A stretch of 64,000 nucleotides of DNA from Pseudomonadota bacterium (GTDB lineage Bacteria > Pseudomonadota > Alphaproteobacteria > Rhizobiales > Hyphomicrobiaceae), in contig JAEZRM010000064.1 of NCBI GenBank assembly GCA_023412805.1, forward strand, positions 1 to 64,000, read 5' to 3'. Shown piece after piece: positions 16,273 through 25,292 of the stretch (its first letter is position 1; the number at the start of each line of letters is the position of its first letter). The translations under genes were made by a program, and so were the position numbers. Under the pieces are notes generated by a model, which saw only the letters and a program-made list of their open reading frames with translations, was not told where the DNA came from and searched no databases.

Positions 16273-18282
16273 ATGGCACTATCGGCCACACTGGCGGGCA
16301 TAGCCGTCCTGCTTGCGACGGCTGCTTTGGCTATTGCGCTTCACCGTCGCCCCTTCGCGACGGCGCTGATCTATGGCATCTGCCTTGGCGTCAGCCTCGT
16401 GCTGCTCGCGCTGGCAGTTTCGGGCCTCCTCGAGCGCGCGCCGGCTCGACATTTGACGCTGCCGATCGGTCTGCCCTGGCTCGGCGCACGCTTTCGCATC
16501 GATGCGCTCAGCGCCTTTTTCCAGATCGTCATCAACCTCGGTGCTGCGGCGGCGAGCCTCTATGCGCTCGGCTATGGCCGCCACGAGCAAGCACCTGGCC
16601 GCGTGCTGCCTTTCTATCCCGTGTTCCTCGCGGGCATGAACCTCGTGCTGGTGGCCGACGACGCCTTCACGTTTCTCGTTGCCTGGGAGTTCATGTCGTT
16701 GTCGTCGTGGGCGCTCGTGCTCGCGCACCATCATGATCGCGAGAACGCCAATGCGGGCTACGTCTACATCCTCATGGCGAGCTTCGGGACTTTTGCGCTG
16801 CTGCTGGCCTTCGGCTTGCTGGCGGGCGCAAGCGGCCAATATGCTTTCGGCGATATTCGCGGCATGGCGCATGCGGACTGGCTCGAAGGTCTCGTGCTCG
16901 TGCTGGCCCTGATCGGCGCCGGTTCGAAAGCGGGCCTCGTGCCGCTGCATGTGTGGCTGCCGCTCGCGCATCCGGCCGCGCCGAGCCACGTCTCCGCGCT
17001 CATGAGCGGTGTGATGACTAAGGTCGCCATTTACGGCTTCATTCGCATCGTCTTCGATCTGCTCGGCTCGCCGAGCTGGTGGTGGAGCCTCGCGGTGCTG
17101 GGGCTCGCAAGCGTGACGGCTGTACTCGGCGTCCTCTATGCGCTCATGCAGCGCGACCTGAAGCGCCTGCTCGCGTACAGCACCGTCGAGAACGTAGGCA
17201 TCGTCTTCATCGGTCTCGGCCTCGCGCTGGCCTTCATGGCCAACAACATGGTCGCCCCGGCCGCGCTGGCCTTCACGGCGGCGCTCTTTCACGCCTTCAA
17301 CCACGCGCTGTTCAAGAGCTTGCTGTTCTTCGGGGCAGGTGCGGTGCTGACGGCGACCGGCGCGCGCGACATCGAAAAGCTCGGTGGGCTCATTCTGCGC
17401 ATGCCGCAGACGGCTTTCGTGTTCCTCGGTGGTGTGCTGGCGATTTCGGCACTGCCGCCGCTCAACGGTTTCGTTTCGGAATGGCTCATGTTCCAGGCCA
17501 TCCTGCTGAGCCCGGATCTGCCGCAGTGGGGACTGAAGTTCGCCGTGCCTGCCGTCGGTGCCATGCTTGCGCTGGCGGCGGCGTTGTCGGCAGCGTGCTT
17601 CGTGCGGGCATTCGGCATTGCCTTCCTCGGTCGGCCCCGCTCGCCCGAGGCCGCCAATGCGCGCGAGACCGACATGGCGTCCCGCGCGAGCATGCTCGTG
17701 CTGCTGGCGCTCTGTCTTGCTGCGGGGCTTCTTCCGGGCTTGCTGATCGACGCGATCGGTCCGGTCGTCGCAGGCGAAATTGGCAGGAGCATGCCCTCGC
17801 AAGCATCCATCTCGGGGTGGTCGATCGTGCCCGTCGCGGAGAGCCGCAGTTCCTACAACGGCCTGCTCGTCTTCATATTCATTGTGGTGTCGACGCTCGC
17901 CACCATCCGGTTCATCCATCGCTTCGCCAGCAATGCGCTTCGGCGCGCGCCGCCCTGGGATTGCGGCTTTCCCAATGCCGATCCCGCGACCCAGTACACG
18001 GCTGACAGCTTCGCGCAGCCGGTCCGCCGCGTGTTCGGCGAGACCGTCTTTCTCTCGCGCGACAAGGTCGAAATGCCGCCGCCCGGCGATCCGCGACCGG
18101 CCCGGCTCACGGTCATCATTCGCGAACCGATCTGGGAGGCGGCCTACGCGCCACTTAGTAATATCGTCTCGCGCGCGGCCGAGCAGCTCAATCATCTGCA
18201 GTTTCTGAGCATCCGGCGGTATCTGAGTCTCGTGTTCGGCGCGCTCATCATTCTGCTGCTGGGGGTCGCGATTTGGGCCTGA
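16273..18282 (+). CDS. hyfB: Hydrogenase-4-type membrane subunit B (NuoL/MrpA-like antiporter subunit)
   Basis: A 669-residue polytopic inner-membrane protein. The ATG at 16273 is chosen because the hydrophobic first helix starts there and a G-rich ribosome site precedes it. The proton-antiporter core is evident: LVAWEFMSLSSWALVLAHH, SKAGLVPLHVWLPLAHPAAPSHVSALMSG, KRLLAYSTVENVGIVFIGLGL and FHAFNHALFKSLLFFGAGAV, with Lys, Glu and His residues in helices as in NuoL/HyfB. A HyfB-type C-terminal tail (PWDCGFPNADPATQYTADSF) is present. It is the first gene of the hyf cluster and its end overlaps hyfC by 10 bases. It would pump or conduct ions as part of the complex. Confidence 0.9.
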   Translation: MALSATLAGIAVLLATAALAIALHRRPFATALIYGICLGVSLVLLALAVSGLLERAPARHLTLPIGLPWLGARFRIDALSAFFQIVINLGAAAASLYALGYGRHEQAPGRVLPFYPVFLAGMNLVLVADDAFTFLVAWEFMSLSSWALVLAHHHDRENANAGYVYILMASFGTFALLLAFGLLAGASGQYAFGDIRGMAHADWLEGLVLVLALIGAGSKAGLVPLHVWLPLAHPAAPSHVSALMSGVMTKVAIYGFIRIVFDLLGSPSWWWSLAVLGLASVTAVLGVLYALMQRDLKRLLAYSTVENVGIVFIGLGLALAFMANNMVAPAALAFTAALFHAFNHALFKSLLFFGAGAVLTATGARDIEKLGGLILRMPQTAFVFLGGVLAISALPPLNGFVSEWLMFQAILLSPDLPQWGLKFAVPAVGAMLALAAALSAACFVRAFGIAFLGRPRSPEAANARETDMASRASMLVLLALCLAAGLLPGLLIDAIGPVVAGEIGRSMPSQASISGWSIVPVAESRSSYNGLLVFIFIVVSTLATIRFIHRFASNALRRAPPWDCGFPNADPATQYTADSFAQPVRRVFGETVFLSRDKVEMPPPGDPRPARLTVIIREPIWEAAYAPLSNIVSRAAEQLNHLQFLSIRRYLSLVFGALIILLLGVAIWA

Positions 18283-19226
18283 TCCTCGAACTCGCCATCC
18301 AGGGCGTGCAGATGATGCTGGTGCTTGCGCTGGCGCCGCTGCTGCTGGGTTTCACGCGCAAGGTCAAGGCGCGGCTTCTCCGCCGGCAGGGGCCACCGCT
18401 GCTGCAGCCCTATCGTGATCTTATCCGCCTGGCGCGCAAGGAAGTCGTGATGGCGGAAAATGCCTCATGGCTTTTCCGCTCGGGGCCCTATCTGATTTTT
18501 GCTGCGACCTGGGTCGCGGCGGCGCTCGTGCCGACCTTTGCGACCGGCCTGCACTTCAGTTGGACGGCAGACCTGATCGCGATTGCGGCCCTGCTCGGAA
18601 CCGCGCGTGTATTCCTTGCGCTCGTCGGCATGGACGTCGGCACGAGCTTTGGTGGCATCGGCTCCAGTCGCGAGATGATGTTTGCCTCGCTCGCCGAGCC
18701 GGCGACAATCATGATCGTCTTCGTCGTCGCGCTGGTGGCGGGCTCGACGCAGCTCTCGCACATCGCCATTTTCATGCAGGAGCACGCGAGCCTTCGAGTA
18801 TCGCTGGGTCTCGCGCTCGTCGCTCTCGTGATCGTGGCGCTCGCCGAGAACGCCCGCATCCCCGTCGACAATCCGGCAACCCATCTCGAACTCACGATGG
18901 TCCATGAGGCCATGGTGCTCGAATACTCGGGTCGTCACCTGGCCGTGATTGAGCTCGCCGCCGCTCTCAAGCTACTTCTCTATATCTCGCTCATCGGCTG
19001 CATCTTCTTCCCCTGGGGCATTGCCGGCGCTGCATCGGGACCGGCGGCTTATGCGATCGGCGCGGCCACCTATCTCGTAAAACTCGCTGTCGGTGGCTTC
19101 CTGATGGTCGTCTTCGAGACTTCGATCGCGAAGATGCGCGTGTTCCGGGTGCCGGAATTTCTCGGCGCCGCGCTCATGCTCAGTCTTCTCGGCACGCTTC
19201 TGCTCTTCGTCTCGAGGACATTTTGA
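18273..19226 (+). CDS. hyfC: Hydrogenase-4-type membrane subunit C (NuoH-like)
   Basis: A 317-residue membrane protein of the respiratory-chain NADH dehydrogenase subunit 1 family, the subunit that joins the membrane arm to the iron-sulfur/large-subunit module. It appears to begin at TTG 18273 inside the end of hyfB, with GGGGG 7 bases upstream. Family signs are FTRKVKARLLRRQGPPLLQPYRDL, NARIPVDNPATHLELTMVHEAMVLEYSG and ETSIAKMRVFRVPEFLGAA. The acidic and basic residues of the quinone-cavity loop of NuoH are partly conserved. Its stop overlaps the hyfE start (TGATG). Translation is likely coupled through the cluster. Confidence 0.9.
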   Translation: MGLILELAIQGVQMMLVLALAPLLLGFTRKVKARLLRRQGPPLLQPYRDLIRLARKEVVMAENASWLFRSGPYLIFAATWVAAALVPTFATGLHFSWTADLIAIAALLGTARVFLALVGMDVGTSFGGIGSSREMMFASLAEPATIMIVFVVALVAGSTQLSHIAIFMQEHASLRVSLGLALVALVIVALAENARIPVDNPATHLELTMVHEAMVLEYSGRHLAVIELAAALKLLLYISLIGCIFFPWGIAGAASGPAAYAIGAATYLVKLAVGGFLMVVFETSIAKMRVFRVPEFLGAALMLSLLGTLLLFVSRTF

Positions 19227-19888
19227 TGGAGCCCTTCCTTCTCGATGTCGCGCATATGCTCGCCGGCGGCCTCGTGCTCGTGAGCTTCATGCTGCTCTAT
19301 CAGACGCGCATGTCGAGCCTTCTCGTGGTGTTTGCGCTGCATGCCGTCGTGCTGACGTTGTCCGTCGCATGGCAAGCGCACGTGCAGGGATCGCCACACC
19401 TGTACATTACAGCAGCCATCGCACTCGTCCTGAAAGCGCTCATCATTCCATACGCGCTGAGCCGCGTCGTCCGAAGCCTCGGCATTCATCGCTCGATCGA
19501 GACTGTCGGTGGCATCGGGCTGACCATGCTCGCGGGCATGGGTCTCGTGGCGCTGTCGATGGTGGTCATGCTGAAGGCAACCGCGACGGCGGATCCGCTC
19601 GCCCGCGAGGATCTCGCATTCGCGCTTTCCGTTGTGCTGCTCGGCCTGCTCATGATGGTGACGCGGCGCAATGCCGTCAGTCAGATCGTCGGCTTCATGT
19701 CCATCGAGAATGGTCTGATCCTGGCTGCCACCGGCGCGAAGGGCATGCCGCTCGTCGTGGAGATCAGCGTCGCGTTCTCCGTCCTCGTGGCCTTCATTGT
19801 GATCGGCGTGTTCCTTTTCCGCATCCGTGAGCGGTTCGATTCTGTCGACGTCCAGGTGCTCGATGACTACCGAGGCCAGCAGCGATGA
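19226..19888 (+). CDS. hyfE: Hydrogenase-4-type membrane subunit E (NuoK-like)
   Basis: A 220-residue small membrane protein with about six or seven hydrophobic helices. It starts at ATG 19226, sharing its first base with the hyfC stop. Features typical of HyfE are MLYQTRMSSLLVVFALHAVVL, LALKALIIPYALSRVVRSL-like segments and SQIVGFMSIENGLILAATGAKGMPLVVEISV. The glutamates in the last two segments correspond to the NuoK-type ion path. Its stop overlaps the hyfF start by 4 bases (ATGA). Confidence 0.87.
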   Translation: MEPFLLDVAHMLAGGLVLVSFMLLYQTRMSSLLVVFALHAVVLTLSVAWQAHVQGSPHLYITAAIALVLKALIIPYALSRVVRSLGIHRSIETVGGIGLTMLAGMGLVALSMVVMLKATATADPLAREDLAFALSVVLLGLLMMVTRRNAVSQIVGFMSIENGLILAATGAKGMPLVVEISVAFSVLVAFIVIGVFLFRIRERFDSVDVQVLDDYRGQQR

Positions 19889-21348
19889 TGGATCTGCTCG
19901 CCATTTTTCATCGGATCAGCCCGGCTACGGCCGTTCTGGCAATCCCGGCTCTGTCGGCATGTTTACTGCTCGTGCTGCCGAGCTATCGTGCCGCATCACG
20001 CCTCAATGTGCTTGCGGCCGGCCTCACGCTACTGTCCGCCATAGCGCTGCTGTTCGTTCGCCCGGAACCGGGCCGATATCTCTTCGTCGACGATCTCAAT
20101 GTGGTGTTCATCGTTCTCGGCACGTTCGTCGGCCTCACGACGAGCGTGTTCAGCGCGAGCTACATCGGGCACGAGCTGGAAACCGGCCGGCTGACGTCCG
20201 CGAACCAGCGCTTTTATCACGCCATGTATCAGGCGCTGATGTTCTCGATGAACCTCGCGCTACTGGCCAACAACATCGGTCTCATGTGGGTCGCGATCGA
20301 GCTTGCGACCATGACGACTGTGCTGATGGTCGGTATGTACCGCACGCACGCGGCGCTTGAGGCGGCGTGGAAATACTTCATCCTCGGCAGTGTTGGCATT
20401 GCGCTTGCGCTGTTCGGTACGATCCTTGTCTACATGGCGGCCCAACCCGTCGTCGGCGAGGGCTACGACTCCATGGTATGGACGATACTCGTCGCAAAGG
20501 CGCACGAGCTGAGCCCCGATCTCCTGAATGTCGCCTTCGTCTTCCTCATGCTCGGCTATGGTACGAAGGTGGGCCTTGCGCCGCTCCATGCCTGGTTGCC
20601 GGACGCGCACGCCGAGGGACCGACGCCGATTTCGGCGGTGCTCTCCGGCCTCCTGCTCAACGTGGCGCTCTATGCCGTGCTGCGCTTCAAGATGCTGATC
20701 AGCGCCAACCCGAATGCGATTGCGCCCGGTCCATTGATGGTTCTGCTCGGCCTCGTCTCGCTGGTCTTCGCGGCGTTCATGCTGTACCGGCGCCGCGATA
20801 TCAAGCGCATGTTCGCCTATTCCTCGATCGAGCACATGGGCATCATCACGTTCGCGTTCGGCATGGGCGGACCACTCGCGAATTTCGCCGGCCTCCTGCA
20901 TATGACCATGCACAGCCTGACCAAGTCCGCGATCTTCTTCGCGGTCGGGCACATTGCGCAGGTCAAGGGTACGCAGCGACTTTCCGAGATTCGCGGCCTC
21001 ACGGAGAGCCACCCCATGCTTGGCTGGGGGCTCGTGATCGGTGTTGTGGCCATTGCCGGATTGCCGCCGCTCGGCATCTTCATGAGCGAGTTTCTCGTCG
21101 TCAGCTCGACATTCGCGCGCGAGCCGCTGCTGGCGGTGCCGCTTGTATTCGGTTTGCTCGTCGGCTTCGGTGCGCTCATGTTGCGGTTGACCGAGGTCGC
21201 GTTCGGTGAGCCGGACGGCGGCATGGCGCCTGTCGAGGCATCGTACGTGCCGCTCTATTCGCATCTGGCGCTCGTGGCTGGTGCGGGGATCTATCTGCCC
21301 GGGCCACTCGTCGCGTGGTTCCAGAATGTCGCACGGCTGCTGGGCTGA
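19885..21348 (+). CDS. hyfF: Hydrogenase-4-type membrane subunit F (NuoM/N-like antiporter subunit)
   Basis: A 487-residue polytopic membrane protein. The proton-antiporter core includes NNIGLMWVAIELATMTTVLMVGMYRTHAALEAAWKY, GTKVGLAPLHAWLPDAHAEGPTPISAVLSGLLLN, RRDIKRMFAYSSIEHMGIITFAFGMGG and HMTMHSLTKSAIFFAVGHIAQ. The helix-7 and helix-8 Lys/His residues are intact. It is the second antiporter-like subunit of the complex, so the cluster has two (HyfB and HyfF) and no HyfD. It is coupled to hyfE by a 4-base overlap, and hyfG follows after 14 bases. Confidence 0.9.
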   Translation: MMDLLAIFHRISPATAVLAIPALSACLLLVLPSYRAASRLNVLAAGLTLLSAIALLFVRPEPGRYLFVDDLNVVFIVLGTFVGLTTSVFSASYIGHELETGRLTSANQRFYHAMYQALMFSMNLALLANNIGLMWVAIELATMTTVLMVGMYRTHAALEAAWKYFILGSVGIALALFGTILVYMAAQPVVGEGYDSMVWTILVAKAHELSPDLLNVAFVFLMLGYGTKVGLAPLHAWLPDAHAEGPTPISAVLSGLLLNVALYAVLRFKMLISANPNAIAPGPLMVLLGLVSLVFAAFMLYRRRDIKRMFAYSSIEHMGIITFAFGMGGPLANFAGLLHMTMHSLTKSAIFFAVGHIAQVKGTQRLSEIRGLTESHPMLGWGLVIGVVAIAGLPPLGIFMSEFLVVSSTFAREPLLAVPLVFGLLVGFGALMLRLTEVAFGEPDGGMAPVEASYVPLYSHLALVAGAGIYLPGPLVAWFQNVARLLG

Positions 21349-21362
21349 GGGAGTTGCGACGC

Positions 21363-22886
21363 ATGAGCTTTCGATCGACACTTCTCGAGCTTGGAACAGT
21401 GGTCGCGGCGCATCGCGTCTGGCCGCGCGTGGCGGTTGACGGCGAGGTGTGGCGGCGCGTGGCACTGGAGGTCGCGCAGGGGCATGTGACGCTGCTTGCA
21501 CTCTGGAGCGACGGCCGCGATGTGCACATGGCCGTGCTCGATGAAGCTGCGAACGAAGTCAGCATCGCGAGCTATGCTGCGCGCGATGGGCGCTTTCCTT
21601 CCGTGGGCACGACACACCCGCCCGCCGTGCGCTTCGAACGTGCCATTGCCGATCTGTATGGTCTCGTCGCTGAAGAGGCGAACGACACGCGCCCGTGGCC
21701 CGATCATGGCCGATGGGGCGTTCGCCATCCGCTCGGACGCGCAGAGCCCGACGCTGCCGAAGGGCTTCCATATTCGTTCCTTCCCGCCGAAGGGCCGCCG
21801 CTGCACCAGATACCTGTCGGGCCCGTTCACGCGGGCATCATCGAGCCCGGCCACTTCCGCTTTCATGCCAACGGCGAGACGGTCGTGCGTCTCGAGGAGC
21901 GGCTCGGCTATGTGCACAAGGGTATCGAGGGCCTCATGCGGGACGCGCCGCTGCCGCGTGCGGCTAAGCTCGCCGGGCGCGTGTCGGGCGACAGCACGGT
22001 GGCCATCGCGCTTGCATTCGCCCGTGCCATCGAGGCGGCGGCCCGTGTCGATGTGCCGCCACGCGCCGTCATCCTCCGCGCTGTCATGGCTGAGCTGGAG
22101 CGCGTCGCCAATCATCTCGGGGACTTCGGCGCCATCTGCAACGATGCATCCTTCTCGCTCATCCAGGCACATTGTGGTGCGCTTCGCGAGCAGGTGCTCA
22201 GGTGCTCACATGCGGGCTTCGGTCATCGACTGATGATGGACCGCGTCGTGCCGGGTGGTGTCGCGCACGATCTCGACGAGAAGGGTGCCGCCAATATTCG
22301 CGCGCTCATTGCGCATATCCGGCAGCATCTACCGCATCTCGTGCGCGTCTATGACAACTCGGCCTCACTGCAGGATCGCACGGTCACGACGGGTATTCTG
22401 AAGACCGAGCTGGCGAGGCAGTATGGAGCCGGAGGCTACGTCGGACGTGCTTCGGGGCGCGCCTTCGATGCGCGGCTCGGCGTGCCCTATGCACCGTATG
22501 ATGCCCTGCGTTTCGAGGTGCCCGTGCGCACCGAAGGTGATGTCGATGCGCGCGTCTGGATCCGCATCGAGGAGATCACGCAGAGTCTGTCGATCATCGA
22601 GCAGTGCCTGGAGAAATTGCCCGACGGACCGATCACCGTCGCGCTGGATGCAGCGCTGGCCGCTTCCGTCGGACAGGAGGCAACGGCACTCGTCGAAGGC
22701 TTCCGCGGTGAGGTGCTTGCCTGGGCGCGGCTCGGCGCTGACGCGACGATTGCCGATGCCTACATCCGCGATCCGTCCTGGCTGCAGTGGCCACTGCTCG
22801 AAGCGGCCATAGAAGGCAACATCGTCGCGGACTTCCCGATCTGCAACAAGTCGTTCAACTGCTCCTATTCCGGGCACGATCTCTGA
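21363..22886 (+). CDS. hyfG: Hydrogenase-4-like large subunit without canonical NiFe ligands
   Basis: A 507-residue fusion of a NuoC-like domain (about residues 1-130, with RFERAIADLYGLVAEEAND) and a NuoD/NiFe-large-subunit-like domain (about 150-507, with GPVHAGIIEPGHFRFHANGE and LEERLGYVHKGIEGLM). A GAGG ribosome site precedes ATG 21363. True group-4 hydrogenases have CxxC near the start of the large-subunit domain; here that place reads RVSGDSTVA (207-215) with no cysteine. The C-terminal pair is C494-x5-C500 (ICNKSFNC), not CxxC. The protein therefore probably cannot hold the NiFe(CN)2CO centre. It matches the NiFe-less Ehr-type relatives of complex I. Confidence 0.85.
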   Translation: MSFRSTLLELGTVVAAHRVWPRVAVDGEVWRRVALEVAQGHVTLLALWSDGRDVHMAVLDEAANEVSIASYAARDGRFPSVGTTHPPAVRFERAIADLYGLVAEEANDTRPWPDHGRWGVRHPLGRAEPDAAEGLPYSFLPAEGPPLHQIPVGPVHAGIIEPGHFRFHANGETVVRLEERLGYVHKGIEGLMRDAPLPRAAKLAGRVSGDSTVAIALAFARAIEAAARVDVPPRAVILRAVMAELERVANHLGDFGAICNDASFSLIQAHCGALREQVLRCSHAGFGHRLMMDRVVPGGVAHDLDEKGAANIRALIAHIRQHLPHLVRVYDNSASLQDRTVTTGILKTELARQYGAGGYVGRASGRAFDARLGVPYAPYDALRFEVPVRTEGDVDARVWIRIEEITQSLSIIEQCLEKLPDGPITVALDAALAASVGQEATALVEGFRGEVLAWARLGADATIADAYIRDPSWLQWPLLEAAIEGNIVADFPICNKSFNCSYSGHDL

Positions 22887-22895
22887 GGCTGCCCC

Positions 22896-23423
22896 ATGCG
22901 CCGACTGCTCATCGAGGGATTGCTGAAGGCGCCGCTCACCGAGGCGCGGCCCATCGACGACGATGCCATGCTTACCGAACTCGCGGACCGGCTCCAGAAA
23001 TCCGCGCGCCGTGCTCTCGGTCACAGCCTGTCCATCCGGCAGGTGGATGCGGGATCATGCAATGGCTGCGAGCTCGAGATCCACGCGCTCAATAATGTCT
23101 ATTACGACCTGGAGCGCTTTGGTCTTCGCTTCGTAGCGTCGCCGCGCCATGCGGACGTTCTGCTCGTCACGGGGCCGGTGACCAAGAACATGCGTGAGGC
23201 GCTGGAGCGGACTTACAATGCGACGCCGAACCCCAAATGGGTCGTTGCGGTCGGCGACTGTGCGTGCGGGAGCGGCTTGTTCGATGGCTACGCAACGGTC
23301 GGCAGCGTCGACAAGGTTATCCCCGTCGACCTGCACATTCGCGGGTGCCCACCGACACCGACGGCCATGCTACAGGGCCTCGTGGCGCTCATGGAACGCG
23401 CGGCGGCGACGGGCGAGCGTTGA
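22896..23423 (+). CDS. hyfI: Hydrogenase-4-type small iron-sulfur subunit (NuoB-like)
   Basis: A 175-residue cytoplasmic subunit that should carry one [4Fe-4S] cluster, the one nearest the large subunit. The ligand pattern is complete: C55 and C58 in DAGSCNGCE, C122 in VGDCACG and C151 in IRGCPPTPTAM. It starts 9 bases after hyfG and completes the six-gene hyfBCEFGI cluster. No HyfH-type ferredoxin subunit, formate dehydrogenase or maturation (hyp) genes are present in the window. The last 35 bases overlap the 3' end of the convergent kinase-like gene. Confidence 0.92.
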   Translation: MRRLLIEGLLKAPLTEARPIDDDAMLTELADRLQKSARRALGHSLSIRQVDAGSCNGCELEIHALNNVYYDLERFGLRFVASPRHADVLLVTGPVTKNMREALERTYNATPNPKWVVAVGDCACGSGLFDGYATVGSVDKVIPVDLHIRGCPPTPTAMLQGLVALMERAAATGER

Positions 23424-23907
23424 GATAGCTCTCGATCTCCCGGCGGTTTCTGAAGATCACGACTTGACCTTTGAAAATCTCGAGCTTCGCTGCCAATCCG
23501 GGGCGCCGATTGTTTGGATAGTTCCAAACATACTTCAGGAACGCCCAATCGAATCTTTCAGGACATCCATCCGCCAGGTCGGGGCGCGTGCGGCCGTAGC
23601 CCATACTGATCCGCTTCATCACGCGGATGATGCAGAGCCAGCGCGGTAGATCCAAGAGGAAGACCGCGTCGGCATTGTGTAATCGCATGTCGAGCGTGCC
23701 GCCGTAGTCGCCATCCATGATCCAGCGTGGCTGCGCGAGAAGTTGCTGGATCTTATCATGCCACGCATCCGGGTCGGGTTCTGTCCAGCCCGGCTGCCAG
23801 TAATGCTGGTCCAAGTGCACGACAGGCAATCCGCATCGCGCCGCGAGACGGTGGGAGAATGTGGATTTTCCCGCGCCGGGGCTGCCGAGTATGAGCACGC
23901 GCTGCAT
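23389..23907 (-). CDS. P-loop kinase-like protein (adenylate kinase-like/topology modulator family)
   Basis: A 172-residue protein starting with a P-loop (MQRVLILGSPGAGKSTFSHRLA), then HLDQHYWQPGW, WIMDGDYGGTLDMRLHNADAVFLLDLPRW and a basic C-terminal helix. This matches small AAA/adenylate-kinase-like ATPases annotated as DNA topology modulation or FlaR-type proteins. Their real substrate is uncertain. The ATG at 23907 is preferred over an in-frame TTG four codons upstream. It converges on hyfI with a 35-base tail overlap, and lies between hyfI and the second LLM gene. It shows no functional link to either. Confidence 0.75.
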   Translation of the reverse strand: MQRVLILGSPGAGKSTFSHRLAARCGLPVVHLDQHYWQPGWTEPDPDAWHDKIQQLLAQPRWIMDGDYGGTLDMRLHNADAVFLLDLPRWLCIIRVMKRISMGYGRTRPDLADGCPERFDWAFLKYVWNYPNNRRPGLAAKLEIFKGQVVIFRNRREIESYLNARPSPPRVP

Positions 23908-23948
23908 ATGAATGACCAAGTCTTGCGCCGCACGTGCTCAGGTGACGC

Positions 23949-25292
23949 TTATTCCGCTGCCACCGGCCGGAATGCAGGCAGCGCGGCGCGGGCGGACTTC
24001 TCCATGGGTTTCGGCCACCACCTGTCCTCCCACTCGGCGAAGAGCGGCTTCAGCTTCGGCATGACCTGCTCGGCGAAGAGCTTCGTATTGTACTTGGTCA
24101 GCTCCTTCGACATGTTGCCGTACTGGAGCAACAACATGAAGTGGCCGACGTTGAGCGTCTTCGCGACGTATTCGAGCTGCTCGGCCACGTCCTTCGGCGA
24201 GCCGACGACCACATAGCCGCGCTCGACGATGTCCTCCATGTTGCGCGCGACCATGTTGAAGCGCGTACCGGCCGTGGTGCCCGTCGTCGAGCCAGCAAGC
24301 TGGTCCTTGGGCTTGTTGTGTCCGGCCTGAGCCTCCGCCGCCTTCGCCTGCGCGGCTTCCTCGGCGGCGCGCTTCACCTGGCTTTCGAGGCCGGCGCGCA
24401 TGGTGGCCTCGGTGTTGTACCCGGGCGGCGAGGCAAAGCGCGGATCGACGTGCAGGCAGCGGCCGTAGAAATACTCGGCGGCTTCCGCATAGCGCTCCAT
24501 GGCTTCCGAACGGCTTTCCGCAACACCGACGAACTGGAGAAAGCCTGCGCGGTACGGATTGCGGTCCTTGCCGAGCCGGTCCATCTCGCTCCAGAAGCCC
24601 TGCATCGTCGCCTGTCCGGCCTTGTAGCCGTAGTACGAGAGATAGCAGTAGACGTAGTCCATTTCGGCGCACCAACGCCACGTCTCGACGGAACCGCCGC
24701 CCGGAATCCAGACCGGCGGATGCGGCTGCTGGATAGGGCGCGGCCAGATGTTTACGTAGCGCTGCTGGTTGAAGCGGCCGTTGAAGGCGAACGTATCCTT
24801 CTCCTGCCATGCGCGCATCACGAGGTCATGCGCTTCGAGATAGCGCTCGCGCAGCATGGAGGGGTTCTGGCCGTACGCGAATGTCGTGTCCATCGGCGTG
24901 CCGACGGGGAAGCCCGCGATCAGGCGCCCGCCCGAGATGCAGTCGATCATCGCGAACTCTTCCGCGACGCGCGTCGGCGGATTGTAAAGCGCGAGGCTGT
25001 TGCCCATGACGCAGATTGCCGTGTCGGTCGTGCGGCGTGCGAGGGCTGTCGCGATCAGGTTCGGCGAGGGCATGAGGCCGTAGCCGTTCGAGTGGTGCTC
25101 GTTGCAGCAGATGGCGTCGAAGCCGCAGTCGGCCGCAAACTCCATCTCATCCATGAAGTCGTTGTACATATGGTGGGCGCGCTTGGGATCGAAAAGCGAG
25201 GAATGGATATCGACCCACACCGAGGGATGCTTGTCCCGGAAATCGTCCGGGAGCTCGGTGTACGGCATGAGGTGGAACCACATCAGCTTCAT
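23949..25292 (-). CDS. LLM-class flavin-dependent oxidoreductase (paralogue 2)
   Basis: A 447-residue luciferase-like flavin monooxygenase, very similar along its length to the product of 14567-15865 (same NEHHSNGYGLMPSPN, DCISGGRLIAGFPVGTP and FNQQRYVNIWPRPIQ blocks). The main difference is a longer Ala/Lys/Gln-rich insert after GLESQVKRAAEE, about residues 305-345. The C-terminal end is AALPAFRPVAAE. It uses reduced flavin by family; the substrate is unknown. It stands alone on the far side of the hyf cluster in the same orientation as its paralogue. The pair could allow recombination across the intervening 8 kb. Confidence 0.85.
   Translation of the reverse strand: MKLMWFHLMPYTELPDDFRDKHPSVWVDIHSSLFDPKRAHHMYNDFMDEMEFAADCGFDAICCNEHHSNGYGLMPSPNLIATALARRTTDTAICVMGNSLALYNPPTRVAEEFAMIDCISGGRLIAGFPVGTPMDTTFAYGQNPSMLRERYLEAHDLVMRAWQEKDTFAFNGRFNQQRYVNIWPRPIQQPHPPVWIPGGGSVETWRWCAEMDYVYCYLSYYGYKAGQATMQGFWSEMDRLGKDRNPYRAGFLQFVGVAESRSEAMERYAEAAEYFYGRCLHVDPRFASPPGYNTEATMRAGLESQVKRAAEEAAQAKAAEAQAGHNKPKDQLAGSTTGTTAGTRFNMVARNMEDIVERGYVVVGSPKDVAEQLEYVAKTLNVGHFMLLLQYGNMSKELTKYNTKLFAEQVMPKLKPLFAEWEDRWWPKPMEKSARAALPAFRPVAAE

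Noticed and set aside
16279..18195. Long minus-strand open frame opposite hyfB.
   Set aside because: Its His/Arg/Glu-rich product is typical of an antisense frame of a GC-rich membrane protein gene; HyfB on the plus strand is complete.
21363..22886. Active NiFe hydrogenase.
   Set aside because: The NiFe-binding cysteine pairs are missing in the large subunit.
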